Positions 54,593 to 63,569 of a stretch of DNA of 64,000 nt are shown here, in pieces. The notes beneath the pieces are model-generated. The model ran no database searches, was not told where the DNA came from, and saw nothing but the letters and a program-made list of their open reading frames with translations. Position 1 is the first letter of the stretch. Each line of letters opens with the position of its first letter. The DNA comes from Roseobacter insulae (GTDB lineage: Bacteria; Pseudomonadota; Alphaproteobacteria; Rhodobacterales; Rhodobacteraceae). The position numbers and the translations under genes are program-made. The stretch is from NCBI RefSeq assembly GCF_019375555.1, contig NZ_JAHXDN010000005.1, positions 248,001 to 312,000 on the forward strand, read 5' to 3'.

Positions 54593-55396
54593 CTAAAGCC
54601 GCCCCGCCTGCCGGAACTTCTCAAATGCGAACCGCACGTATTCGGTGCGGAAGGAATGGCCGCCTTCGAACAGGCAGAAGTCCAGAATATCGCCTGTTTT
54701 GTTGCGCCTTTCTTCACATCGCAGCCCACTGTGTCGGGCAGGCCGCGGCGGGCCAAACCCACCATATCGGACATACATATCAAGGGCTTCCCGCACCTCG
54801 CCCTGCTTTGTCTCCAGGATCCTGCGACCGCTGAGCGGTACGGTGCTGTCGCTGTCACCGTGAATATGGATCAGATTGGCGACTGGTCCGGCACAGGACG
54901 CCGGAGGTCTGAGCCAGAAGGTCCCAGAGATCGGCGCAAAGGCGGCAAATCGGTCGCTTCGGGAACAGGCGAGATTCCAGACCATCATGCCGCCCGCGCT
55001 GAACCCGGTGGCCATGATGCGGCTCTCATCTATTGCAAAGCGGCGGGATGCATCGTCCAGCACCGCGTCGAAATAGCGAAACTCTTCCGCGCCGTCGCTG
55101 TCCATATGGCGCGGCGCATTCGGGATCACCCAGTCGTCGTCCTTCGACTTCACCGCAATCAACGCAGCACCCAGATCAGACACCATACGCCGCAATGACC
55201 CGTTTCGCATCACCCCCTGCGCCGATCCCCGGTAGCCATGCGAAAAGACAATGGCCGGCACCGCGGTGGCTCCATCATGACCCGCGGGCATCGCGATACG
55301 GTAGTGCCGGTCCCCCAGCACGCAGTCCGTATCCGGACCGCAGGCAAGGGCAGGCGAAGCGCCAAGAAGCAGGGCCACAATCGGCAAAAAACGCAT
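54593..55396 (-). CDS. Secreted alpha/beta-hydrolase, polyhydroxybutyrate-depolymerase-like
   Basis: A 267-residue protein starting at ATG 55394-55396 (MRFLPIVALLLGASPALAC), with a signal peptide. The lipase-type elbow GFSAGGMM holds the nucleophile Ser. The acidic residue is in IHGDSDSTVP, and the His in EGGHSFR. This matches the LpqC/esterase-PHB depolymerase group (CE1-like). It is convergent with the MBL-fold gene, with the stops 31 bp apart. Several Cys could form disulfides. Confidence 0.85.
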   Translation of the reverse strand: MRFLPIVALLLGASPALACGPDTDCVLGDRHYRIAMPAGHDGATAVPAIVFSHGYRGSAQGVMRNGSLRRMVSDLGAALIAVKSKDDDWVIPNAPRHMDSDGAEEFRYFDAVLDDASRRFAIDESRIMATGFSAGGMMVWNLACSRSDRFAAFAPISGTFWLRPPASCAGPVANLIHIHGDSDSTVPLSGRRILETKQGEVREALDMYVRYGGFGPPRPARHSGLRCEERRNKTGDILDFCLFEGGHSFRTEYVRFAFEKFRQAGRL

Positions 55397-55513
55397 AAGC
55401 TGTCCTCTCAGTGTCCGGGCGGACTGTGGCGCGTGGCCTGCGCGCACTCAAGTCACAACATCGTAAACTGCGCGGGCGCCACGTCGGGGAACCAGCCCTT
55501 GGCCGGCATCCGC

Positions 55514-57172
55514 TTACGAAGGGTCGCGCCAGCGGTTCACGATGGGATAGCGCCGGTCCAGCCAGAACGCGCCTTTTGTCAGGCGGACACCCGGTGCCGA
55601 TTGAAACCGTTTATACTCCGAGATGTAGATCAGATGTTCGACCTTCTTGGCGACGTCGCGGTCAAACCCGGCGGCAACGCAGTCTTCGATTGACCCGGCG
55701 CGATCCACGAGGATTTCCAGCATAGCGTCAAGATCGGGGTAATCGGGCAAGCTGTCGCTGTCCTTCTGATCTTGGCGAAGCTCGGCGGACGGGGGCTTTT
55801 CGATCACCCGGACGGGGATAACCTCGCCGCCCGGCCCCTTCATCCAGTCGCGATGGTTGGCATTGCGCCAGCGGCAGGTTTCGAACACCCGGGTTTTATA
55901 GAGATCCTTGATCGGGTTATATCCACCTGCCATGTCGCCGTAGATCGTGGCATAGCCCACGGCGACTTCTGATTTGTTGCCCGTGGTCAGCAGCATCTCG
56001 CCAAACTTGTTGGACATCGCCATCAGCAGCAGACCCCGCAACCGCGATTGGATGTTCTCTTCGGCAAGACCGGGCGCGAAGCCTTCGAATACCGGGGCCA
56101 GTGTTTTGGTAATCGCCGCCCGCCCCTCGGCAATCGACACATAGTCATAGCGGCAGCCGAGCGCCCTGGCGACAGCCTCGGCATCTTCGAGCGACGTGGT
56201 GGAGGTGTATTCCGATGGCAGCATGACACAGCGCACATTCTCCGCCCCCAGCGCATCCACGGCGATGGTCGCCACAATGGCGGAATCGACTCCGCCCGAC
56301 AGGCCCAGCAACGCCTTGCTGAACCCGGTCTTGCGCATGTAATCGCGCACCGACTGGACCATGACACGGTAGTCCTGCTCCCATGCGTCCGGGTGCGCAG
56401 CCTTCTCACCCTCGACGATCCGCCAGCCATCCGGGCTCCGCTCCAGATCGACATGGGCGATTGTTTCCGCCAGCACCGGCAGTTGCATGGCAAGGTGGCT
56501 CCCGGGGTTCAGGGCAAAGGACGCGCCGTCAAAAACCTGATCGTCCTGCCCGCCCACCATATTGAGATAAATAAGCGGCAGCTCCGTTTCCACCACGCGG
56601 GCGACCATGTGGTTGAGGCGCGTCTCGAATTTGTCACGGTAGTAAGGCGATCCATTTGGTACGAGCAGGAATTCCGCACCGGTCTCGGCGAGCGTTTCCG
56701 TCACATCCTCATGCCATGCGTCCTCGCAGATCGGGCTGCCAACGCGGGAATTTCCTATCGAGTAAGGCCCGCCCATGGGCCCGGCATCGAAGATGCGCAC
56801 CTCGTCGAACACCGTTTCATTCGGCAGGTGGTGCTTGAGCACCTGACTGGCAATTCGCCCACCCTTCAGGATCAGGTAGGCGTTGTAAAGCTTGGTACCC
56901 TCGACCCAAGGCGCGCCGATCGCAAGCGCCGGTCCCTCGGCGCAGTCACGCGCAAGTTGTTCAATATGCGCCGCAACATCGAGCTGAAACGCACGGCGCA
57001 TCACCAGATCCTGTGCATTGTACCCGGTAACGAACATCTCCGGCAGGGCCACAAGATCGGCACCCGCATCGCGCCCCACTTCCCACGCGTTGCGCGCGAG
57101 AGCGGCGTTGCCTTTGAGGTCACCAACCGTCGGGTTCAATTGCCCCAAAGTGATACGAAAACGATCCGCCAT
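55514..57172 (-). CDS. nadE: Glutamine-dependent NAD+ synthase
   Basis: A 552-residue enzyme. The N-terminal nitrilase-type glutaminase has its triad in LVALPEMFVTGY (Glu), VLKHHLPNETVFDE (Lys) and SPICEDAWHED (Cys). The C-terminal NAD synthetase has the P-loop LLGLSGGVDSAIVATIAVDAL. It makes NAD from NaAD, ATP and glutamine and completes the pathway to which nadD in this window also belongs. Confidence 0.96.
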   Translation of the reverse strand: MADRFRITLGQLNPTVGDLKGNAALARNAWEVGRDAGADLVALPEMFVTGYNAQDLVMRRAFQLDVAAHIEQLARDCAEGPALAIGAPWVEGTKLYNAYLILKGGRIASQVLKHHLPNETVFDEVRIFDAGPMGGPYSIGNSRVGSPICEDAWHEDVTETLAETGAEFLLVPNGSPYYRDKFETRLNHMVARVVETELPLIYLNMVGGQDDQVFDGASFALNPGSHLAMQLPVLAETIAHVDLERSPDGWRIVEGEKAAHPDAWEQDYRVMVQSVRDYMRKTGFSKALLGLSGGVDSAIVATIAVDALGAENVRCVMLPSEYTSTTSLEDAEAVARALGCRYDYVSIAEGRAAITKTLAPVFEGFAPGLAEENIQSRLRGLLLMAMSNKFGEMLLTTGNKSEVAVGYATIYGDMAGGYNPIKDLYKTRVFETCRWRNANHRDWMKGPGGEVIPVRVIEKPPSAELRQDQKDSDSLPDYPDLDAMLEILVDRAGSIEDCVAAGFDRDVAKKVEHLIYISEYKRFQSAPGVRLTKGAFWLDRRYPIVNRWRDPS

Positions 57173-57353
57173 GCGCGCCGGCCTTTTTGCTCATTTTGTC
57201 GTCATTTAGCAGATTGCGCCCGCGTGAAAAGCCCATCACACCCCAAAGCACAAAAGAACATTGCTCCCTGCGCGGCCTTTGCATAAGTTCTGGTCTAGGT
57301 CGTTCGGGGGTTCGGCCGGGCTTCACGTCTGAAAAACAGGTGCAAGGTTTGTT

Positions 57354-58742
57354 ATGTTTGTTCGTCGATTGATCTTTTGCCTCGCGTTAGTGCCAGCACC
57401 GCTGTTTGCGCAGGACGGGCAGGTGCTGACCAAACAATATGACGACGGCGGTGTGTATGAAGGCACCTTCCGAGGTGGCGTGCAGCACGGCACTGGCACC
57501 TACAAGCTCCCGAACGGGTACGAATACACCGGCCAGTGGATCGATGGAGAGATCAAGGGCGAGGGCATTGCCCGCTTTCCAAACGGATCAGTCTATGAAG
57601 GGCTGTTCGCCAAGGGCAAGCCCGATGGGTTCGGCAAGATCATTTTTGCAGACGGCGGCACCTACGAGGGCGAATGGCAGGGCGGCGCGATCATGGGCAC
57701 CGGCATTGCGCTTTATGCCAACGGCGTGCGCTACGAGGGAGAATTCCGCAACGCCAAACATCACGGCAAGGGCACGATGCAAAGCCCCGGCGGCTATGAA
57801 TACAAAGGCGATTGGGTTGACGGTGCCAAGGAAGGCACCGGCACGATCACCTATCCGGACGGCGCTGTGTATGAGGGCGAAATTCGCGCTGGCAAACGCG
57901 CCGGGAAAGGTACCCTGACCATGCCCGACGGGTTGGTTTACGTCGGGCTGTGGCGCGATGGGCAGATCGATGGCACCGGAAAGCTGACGCAGGCCAACGG
58001 CGACGTCTACGAGGGCCAGTTGGCCAGTGGCCGCCGGGAAGGTCTGGGAAAGGTGATTTACGCCAATGGCGATACCTACGAGGGCGCTTTTGCAAATGAT
58101 CTGCGCGACGGCCAGGGCACCTTTACCGCGCAGGACGGCTACACCTACACCGGCTCCTGGGTGGCCGGAGAGATCGAAGGCAAGGGCCGCGTGACCTACC
58201 CCGATGGATCGGTCTATGTCGGTGATTTTTCCGACGGGCTGGCGGATGGCATTGGCCTGATCACCTACCCTGATGGCTCCACCTACAACGGCGAGTGGAA
58301 GACCGGCGTGATCGATGGACAGGGAAAGGCGACCTACACCAACGGTGTGGTCTACGAAGGCGGCTTCAAGAATGCCCGCAACCACGGTCAGGGCGTCATG
58401 ACCTACGCGGATGGGTACAAATACGACGGTAACTGGGTTGACGGGCAGCGTCAGGGTCAGGGCACCGCCACCTACCCCGATGGCACAGTCTATACCGGCA
58501 GCTTCGAAGCGGGCCAGCGCCACGGGACGGGCAAAATCACGATGCCGAACGGGTTTGTCTACGAAGGATCATGGGTCGAAGGTGAGATCGAGGGCGAAGG
58601 TGTTGCGACCTATGCCAACGGCGACGTCTACGAGGGCACGTTCAAGGCGGGCAAGCGTCAGGGCAATGGCACGATGCGCTATGCCACGGGTGAAGAAGCC
58701 AGCGGGGATTGGAACAACGGCGCCTTAACTGACGGCGGCTAG
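57354..58742 (+). CDS. Exported MORN-repeat protein with 18 tandem repeats
   Basis: A 462-residue protein. A signal peptide ends at about residue 19 (FAQDGQ). From residue 35 to 448 there are 18 consecutive repeats of exactly 23 residues with no gap, each of the form YxGxW/F...G...G.G...Y/F...G. A short tail (ASGDWNNGALTDGG) ends the chain. MORN repeats make elongated beta-hairpin arrays that bind lipids or proteins. This one should be an exported rod-like scaffold. No enzymatic domain is attached. Confidence 0.93.
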   Translation: MFVRRLIFCLALVPAPLFAQDGQVLTKQYDDGGVYEGTFRGGVQHGTGTYKLPNGYEYTGQWIDGEIKGEGIARFPNGSVYEGLFAKGKPDGFGKIIFADGGTYEGEWQGGAIMGTGIALYANGVRYEGEFRNAKHHGKGTMQSPGGYEYKGDWVDGAKEGTGTITYPDGAVYEGEIRAGKRAGKGTLTMPDGLVYVGLWRDGQIDGTGKLTQANGDVYEGQLASGRREGLGKVIYANGDTYEGAFANDLRDGQGTFTAQDGYTYTGSWVAGEIEGKGRVTYPDGSVYVGDFSDGLADGIGLITYPDGSTYNGEWKTGVIDGQGKATYTNGVVYEGGFKNARNHGQGVMTYADGYKYDGNWVDGQRQGQGTATYPDGTVYTGSFEAGQRHGTGKITMPNGFVYEGSWVEGEIEGEGVATYANGDVYEGTFKAGKRQGNGTMRYATGEEASGDWNNGALTDGG

Positions 58743-58875
58743 GTCCGGCGCACAGCCTTTCGTGAATCCGATATCACTTTCAAGGCTCGATGTTTCGGCC
58801 CGCCTGAACGATGGAACAGACCAGCGCGCCATCGGACCGGCGTGGGATCTTGCGATATTTGCTCACATCAGATGG

Positions 58876-59525
58876 TCACATCTTCGACAGATGCCGCAGC
58901 ACCTCTGAAATCCATGGATCAGGGTCGCGAAAACTGGCCCACAAATGCATGACATCGGCTTGCGTCTGCGGCGTTGCAATCGGAACGCTGGCCAGTGGTT
59001 TGCCCTCGTAGCTGGCGTTGCGAGGGCCACGAATAGCAGATCCCGACCCCGGCCCCTTGCGCGGCAAGCGAACGCATCATCTCCAGCGACGTCACAGCCT
59101 GCCTCACGTGCGGCGACAGGCGCATTTCCTGAAACAGCTTTTGGATGAAAACGGCTGACAGCCCTTCGTAGAACAGGATCAGCGGATTCTCGACAACGTC
59201 TTCCAACTGGACAGGTTTCCTGACCGCCAGCCGGTTCAGGGCGGGCGCCAGGCACCACGGGGCATAATCCTCAAAACACTCTATCACGAAGGGCGCGTCG
59301 ATATCTGGCCCCGCCTCGATTTTCCTGGCCTGCAAAAGCAGGTTCCGCGCCTGCGCAATTACGCCATGCCCGCATGGTGTGACATCGATCGCCGCCCCTA
59401 TGCGGCGCACAAAAACAGCATGCCCCAAAAGCTGCTCCACCCGCGTGATCGCGACTGATAGCGCGGGTTGCGAAACATACTGATGGGCCGCTGCATGCGT
59501 CAGGCTGTGACATCGGCACCCAAGA
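58876..59525 (-). pseudogene. LysR-family regulator pseudogene
   Basis: Minus-strand remnants of a LysR regulator. The HTH end reads SLTHAAAHQYVSQPALSVAI, with RVEQLLGHAVFVRR and ITPCGHGV-type linker following. The effector domain is much too short: after ECFEDYAPWCLAPALNR it jumps to QLEDVVENPLILFYEG, which suggests an internal deletion of about 60-70 codons. A frameshift near 59030 separates GAGVGICYS from PRNASYEGKPL in another frame, and the C-terminus ends at LRHLSKM. The N-terminal start codon region is also lost. Confidence 0.8.
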
Positions 59526-59836
59526 AGTTTTGCGGCAAAGGGCCTAGCCAAACCGAGACTGGCGAGATAATCGGATGCGCGCTCGCCATAGCTGATCCCG
59601 TTTCCCGAAAGAACCTTTGGAAAGCGCTTGGACCTTGCCCAATGTGCGCCCAGCCTGTGGTCGTTAGCAGGTGAGGCCGCCCTAAGGTTACTGCCGCGTC
59701 GCCAGCAGACGTCGGATGTGCATCGTCTCATTAAGGGCTTGCTGATTGACGGAAATTACGGAACTACGACAGCAAGGAACTGCGAACTGTCGGAGTTTGT
59801 CTGTGGCACCTGACCCAGCCCCCTGATCCGGGCCGT

Positions 59837-60763
59837 TCAGAGGCGGAATCCGTTCTTGTTTCTTTCTGTTGATGGGTTTGTGGTCAAGGCCTGCAGAGGG
59901 GAGCCTTTGCGGAGCTCAAGCGAGGCAGGCCGGGTGGCACGGTTGAGGGTAGCGAAGACGGCTGGGGCCGGCCCGCCAAGCGATGTGTGTGGTCGTTCTG
60001 TGTTGTAGTCGGTCCTCCAGTTTTCGATGATCTTCCGGGCTTCAGCGAGATTGCCGAAGATGTGTTCTTTGAGGCACTCGTCGCGAAGACGACCATTGAA
60101 CGACTCCACAAAGGCATTCTGCATGGGCTTTCCGGGAGCGATGTAGTGCCAGCCAATACCAGTATCTTGACACCATCTGAGGACAGCTTGTGATGTCAAT
60201 TCCGCCCCATTGTCGCTGACAATCATATCGGGCTGTCCCCGCCTGCAGATCAGATCATCCAGCTCGCGGGTCATCCGCGCACCAGACAGTGAACGATCCG
60301 CGACGGTGGCCGAAGCTTCGCGGGTACAATCATCCACGATGCACAGCACCCGGAACCGTTGGCCATCGGCAAAGGCGTCAGACACGAAGTCCAGTGACCA
60401 GCGCTGGTTGGCCCGATCCGGCACCGGAATAGGCCTGCATGTGCCAAATGCGCGCTTGCGAGAACGCCTGCGCCGCACGGCCAGGCCTTCCTCGCGGTAG
60501 AGCCGAAACAGTTTCTTGTGCCCTCTCATCGCTGCAAGCAGCGACTGCCGGGTGAGAGTTCACTCAATGCCCACTCTGGCCAGTAGAATGCCCAAACGGC
60601 GATACCCAAACCGACGACGCTCATTGGCCAGCTCACGCAGCCGTTTCCGCAGCGCTTCGTCACCGCCATCCTGTTTCTCATACTGGAAGACAGACCTGTG
60701 CAGGCCTGCCAGGTCACACGCCCGACGCTCACTCAAGCCGTGCCGATCCATCACGTCCGACAC
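59837..60763 (-). pseudogene. IS3-family orfB (transposase), interrupted
   Basis: The DDE integrase core is present: [10 protein letters not shown] (first Asp), [11 protein letters not shown] (second Asp) and [16 protein letters not shown] (Glu). Upstream, the same frame encodes the HTH-like N-part (SERRACDLAGLHRSVF, ERRRFGYRRLGILLARVG). Between IE and [12 protein letters not shown] a 42-base stretch containing a TGA stop replaces the two codons expected from the family, so the gene is broken by a hairpin-forming insertion. Confidence 0.85.
60521..60562. repeat. Short palindromic insertion 1 (in orfB)
   Basis: On the plus strand: CCCTCTCATCGCTGCAAGCA then GCGACTGCCGGGTGAGAG. The stem TCGCTGC / GCAGCGA is perfect around two bases, and an outer CTCTCA / TGAGAG pair closes it. 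Net gain over the intact IS3 frame is about 36 bp. It supplies the in-frame stop. Confidence 0.65.
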
Positions 60764-61090
60764 GGCCCGTCTTTTGACATCGGGCGGTAATAGTTTTTTG
60801 TTACCAGATCCTTCAGCGCAGCGTTGTCCAACGTGGCATCCGCCAGCATCCGCTTCAGCCGGTTGTTCTCGTCTTCAAGCGCGCGCAGCTTCTCAGCGTC
60901 CGATACATTCATGGCGCCAAACTTGGCTTTGTATTTATAGAACGTGGCATCGCCCCCTCTCGGTCATTGCTCCGCAATAACCTGCCGGTCAAAAGATCAC
61001 GTACTTCCGGCACAGCTCCTGCGCCTTCACGCCAGCTTCGTATTCCTTGATCATCCCAATGATCTGTTCATCTGAAAATCTGCGTTTCAT
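60751..61090 (-). pseudogene. IS3-family orfA, interrupted
   Basis: Starts MKRRFSDEQIIGMIKEYEAG with the HTH of IS3 OrfA, then CRKY. Next comes a 49-base stretch where the family expects three codons. It brings a TGA and a frameshift. The normal reading resumes with DATFYKYKAKFGAM and the leucine-zipper-like EDENNRLKRMLADATLDNA. The product is therefore truncated at about 33 residues. Confidence 0.82.
60953..61001. repeat. Short palindromic insertion 2 (in orfA)
   Basis: On the plus strand: CCCCCTCTCGGTCATTGCTC then CGCAATAACCTGCCGGTC. The TCATTGC / GCAATAA stem around TCC (6 of 7 pairs) sits between CCCTCTC and CTGCCGG. Insertion 1 has the same CCCTCTC and CTGCCGG blocks in the same order, so the two insertions look related. 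Net gain is about 40 bp, causing a frameshift. Confidence 0.62.
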
Positions 61091-61154
61091 AGTCCATCCT
61101 TTGCTTGGACGAATTACTAACACCCCAGTGGCCTGATTTCAGGCGGCTGGGTCA

Positions 61155-61297
61155 CGGCCGAGTGCGGTATAGCGAACGGTTGCGCACTCCGAAAGCTGCC
61201 ATTTGTGCGACTTGCAGCATCAGTCAGTAATGGGACGTACCGGCTGCTTCACCCAGCAGGCTAGGCTTGGCCAATTTCTGCAACATGGAGACGTAGC
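61155..61297. other. Remnant DNA between the IS3 and IS110 elements
   Basis: No gene visible. It may hold the left end of the IS110 element. A GGAGACGTAGC stretch serves as RBS of the transposase frame at 61298. Confidence 0.4.
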
Positions 61298-62398
61298 ATG
61301 GCAAAGAACGATTTTGATGAACTGATGTCGGTCAGCATCGACATTGGCAAAGATGTCTTTCACTTGGTTGGCTTTGATCTTGATGGCCAGCTTGTACGGC
61401 GCAAGAAGTTCAAACGGCTGGCGCTGGTGGCGTCATTTGAACAGTTGCCGCGTTGAATTGTCGATATGAAAGCCTGCTTGAGCAGCCATTTTGTGAGCCG
61501 GACGTTGCGTGGGTTGGCAGTTGAGCCCCGGATCATTCCTGCGATGTATGTAAAGCCTTTCAACAAAGGGCAAAGTGAAGCGGATAAGAAAACGATCCAG
61601 TGAATCGTTTTCCCGCTGAACGACTACAATGATGCCGAAGCCATTGCGGAGGCTGCTCTGCGTCCCAACCTTAAGACGGTTTCTGAGAAGACGCAGGAGC
61701 GACTCGATCTGCAGGCGTCGCACCGTGTTCGATCACGGCTTGTGTCGCGTCGAACGGCAGTCATGAACCAGATCCGTGCCTTTCTGACCGAACACGGCAT
61801 CACTGTCAGACGCAGTGTCGCCGCGCTGCGCAATTCTCTTGAGGCCAGTCTGGACAATCGTAGTGGCGAGATGTCCCTGCGTATGCGGAGATTGATCCTG
61901 GGACTTCAACAGGAGTGGATTTGGCTGGAAAAACGGATCGAGATGACCACGTCAGAGATCAAAGAGATCAGCGAAACTGAGCCGGGTTGCCAGCGCCTCA
62001 TGACCATTCCAGGCATCGGCCCATTGATCTCAACTGCCATAGTCGCCGCTATCGGCAAGGGCGAAGCCTATGATCGTGGGCGCGACTTTGCAGCTTGGCT
62101 CGGGCTGGTGCCCCGACAAAGCAGCACGGGTGGGCGCACGATATTGGGAAACATCACAAAACCTGGCAGTCGGTATCTTCGCATGCTCTTTGTCCAGGCC
62201 GCACAGATTATCATGATGAGGCCGAAGAACTGGCACAAGTTCAGCTTTGGCGAATGGTTGGAAGCGGCAGCGACATGCATGCAACACAACAAGTTTGGAG
62301 TCGCACTGGCCAACAAATTGGCCCGGATTGCATGGAACGTCCTGAACTCCGGCAAGGACTTTGATTGGAAAGGAAAAGAGATAGCGGCTGCGATCTGA
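61298..62398 (+). pseudogene. IS110-family transposase with a stop and a palindromic insertion
   Basis: The frame starts MAKNDFDELMSVSIDIGKDVF, containing the first Asp of the DEDD catalytic domain. TGA at 61454-61456 stops it at codon 53 where the family has Cys. A second break is a 45-base stretch after FNKGQ (normally FNKGQKNDYNDAE), which also contains a TGA. Beyond it the frame is open and includes DYNDAEAIAEA and the C-terminal transposase_20 region (CQRLMTIPGIGPLISTAIVA, YDRGRDFAAWLGLVPRQSST), to the stop at 62396-62398. Inactive. Confidence 0.9.
61574..61618. repeat. Short palindromic insertion 3 (in the IS110 transposase)
   Basis: AGTGAAGCGGATAAGAAAAC then GATCCAGTGAATCGTTTTCC and CGCTG. 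GAAAACGAT and ATCGTTTTC form a perfect 9-bp stem around CCAGTGA, with AGCGG / CCGCT closing outside. It replaces one codon of the family alignment, a net gain of about 42 bp. The TCCAGTG loop also occurs in the palindrome at 22915-22935. Confidence 0.65.
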
Positions 62399-62741
62399 TC
62401 GGATCGAGGCCGCCACCGATGTTCGTAAACCTCAACTGCATGGAAAGGAACTAGACGCACCCAAAGTCTGAGAACCCAAATGGGCTTCGATGATCTGGTA
62501 AGTAATGAGACAGCGGCGCGTGCGCACTCCCAACAGGGCCACGGCAATCAACACGCCGATCAAAAAGCCAGATACATCTGAGCGACTTCCAGACGATATG
62601 CAGAAGAGAACTTGCGAACGGCAGCCGGTGCATACATGGACTCATTCCGGACCTCAGATGCAGCGCGGCATCCTGTGATATGCTTCCCCGTCAACGTCGG
62701 GTTGTCGTTGTGGGAGGGCATGGCGGATCGGAGGATCAGTC
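62399..62741. other. Noncoding gap between the IS110 remnant and the recombinase
   Basis: About 340 bp with no supportable gene on either strand. Probably the right end of the IS110 element plus the promoter region of the recombinase gene, whose RBS (GGAGGATC) is at its end. Confidence 0.45.
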
Positions 62742-63374
62742 ATGGAAACACCAAACTTGCCTGCTATTCGCGCACTTCGTCCTGCTTGGAACAAGGGCCG
62801 CATCGTTGGCCAGAAGCGACCCCTAAAACCGAAGCATGTCTGGGCGATCCGAGTTAGACTTGAATTGGCAGAAAACCATCGCGACCTCGCTTTGTTCAAC
62901 ATGGCGATCGACAGCAAACTGCGCGGCTGTGACCTGGTGAAGATGAAAGTCGTCGATGTAATGGCATCGGGTCAGATCAAGGAGCGCGCCTCTGTCCTGC
63001 AAAGTAAAACACAGAAACCCGTGCGATTTGAGATATCCGAAGGCACACGCGCTTCAGTCGAGAAGTGGATGGAAGACGAGCTCATGGTCGGCTCGGAATA
63101 TCTATGGCCCGGCCGCTTTCATGAGCGCCTACATAACTCGACACGCCAGTATGCGCGGATCGTCCGCGATTGGGTCACATCAATCGGTCTAGAGGCGAGC
63201 GCATATGGCACGCATTCGATGAGGCGAACAAAGGTGACCCAGATCTACAAGAAGACCGGCAACTTGCGGGCGGTTCAGCTTCTGCTTGGACACACCAAAA
63301 TGGACAGTACGGTTCGATATCTGGGCGTCGAACTTGAGGACGCGCTAGCAATCGCCGAGGCCATTGAAATCTAG
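62742..63374 (+). CDS. Short tyrosine recombinase (integrase)
   Basis: A 210-residue tyrosine-type site-specific recombinase with catalytic residues in order: Arg in DSKLRGCDLV, Lys in VLQSKTQKPV, His-x-x-Arg in THSMRRTKV, His in LLLGHTKMDST and Tyr in VRYLGVE. The N-terminal SAM-like DNA-binding domain of typical phage integrases is almost absent. It looks complete, with a strong RBS. A free-standing gene beside decayed elements, it could be a relic of an island or a resident resolvase-like enzyme. Confidence 0.88.
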   Translation: METPNLPAIRALRPAWNKGRIVGQKRPLKPKHVWAIRVRLELAENHRDLALFNMAIDSKLRGCDLVKMKVVDVMASGQIKERASVLQSKTQKPVRFEISEGTRASVEKWMEDELMVGSEYLWPGRFHERLHNSTRQYARIVRDWVTSIGLEASAYGTHSMRRTKVTQIYKKTGNLRAVQLLLGHTKMDSTVRYLGVELEDALAIAEAIEI

Positions 63375-63569
63375 TAAATTCGGGTCGCCTTCAACGGCGG
63401 CCCAAAGCCGACCTTGGGCATCCCATCAGAATGCTGTGGTCGCAGCCCGCTTAATGGTCATTCGCCGCACGCGCGAAGTTTTATTAAGTTAAGATTGGCA
63501 GTTCGCCGCACTTCGCCTACCTGCGCCAGCGCAACTCTATTGACCACTACCGCTACCTCTTCGCTTAAG
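63375..63569. other. Noncoding gap before the TPR gene
   Basis: No gene is visible. No tRNA gene or clear attachment-site duplication was recognised near the recombinase. Confidence 0.4.

Larger units (their letters stand above)
59811..61154 (-). mobile_element. IS3-family insertion sequence with terminal inverted repeats
   Basis: The left end (59811, TGACCCAGCCCCCTGAT) and the right end (61154, whose complement reads TGACCCAGCCGCCTGAA) form imperfect inverted repeats with TGACCCAGCC perfect. The 1344-bp length fits IS3-family elements. Inside are broken orfA and orfB, both on the minus strand. The flanking bases (ACC / CGG) do not form a target duplication, so the element may have recombined. 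Both reading frames carry short palindromic insertions. Confidence 0.85.

Noticed and set aside
59811-61154. Target-site duplication of the IS3 element
   Set aside because: The three bases on each side (ACC and CGG) are not identical, so no duplication is claimed.
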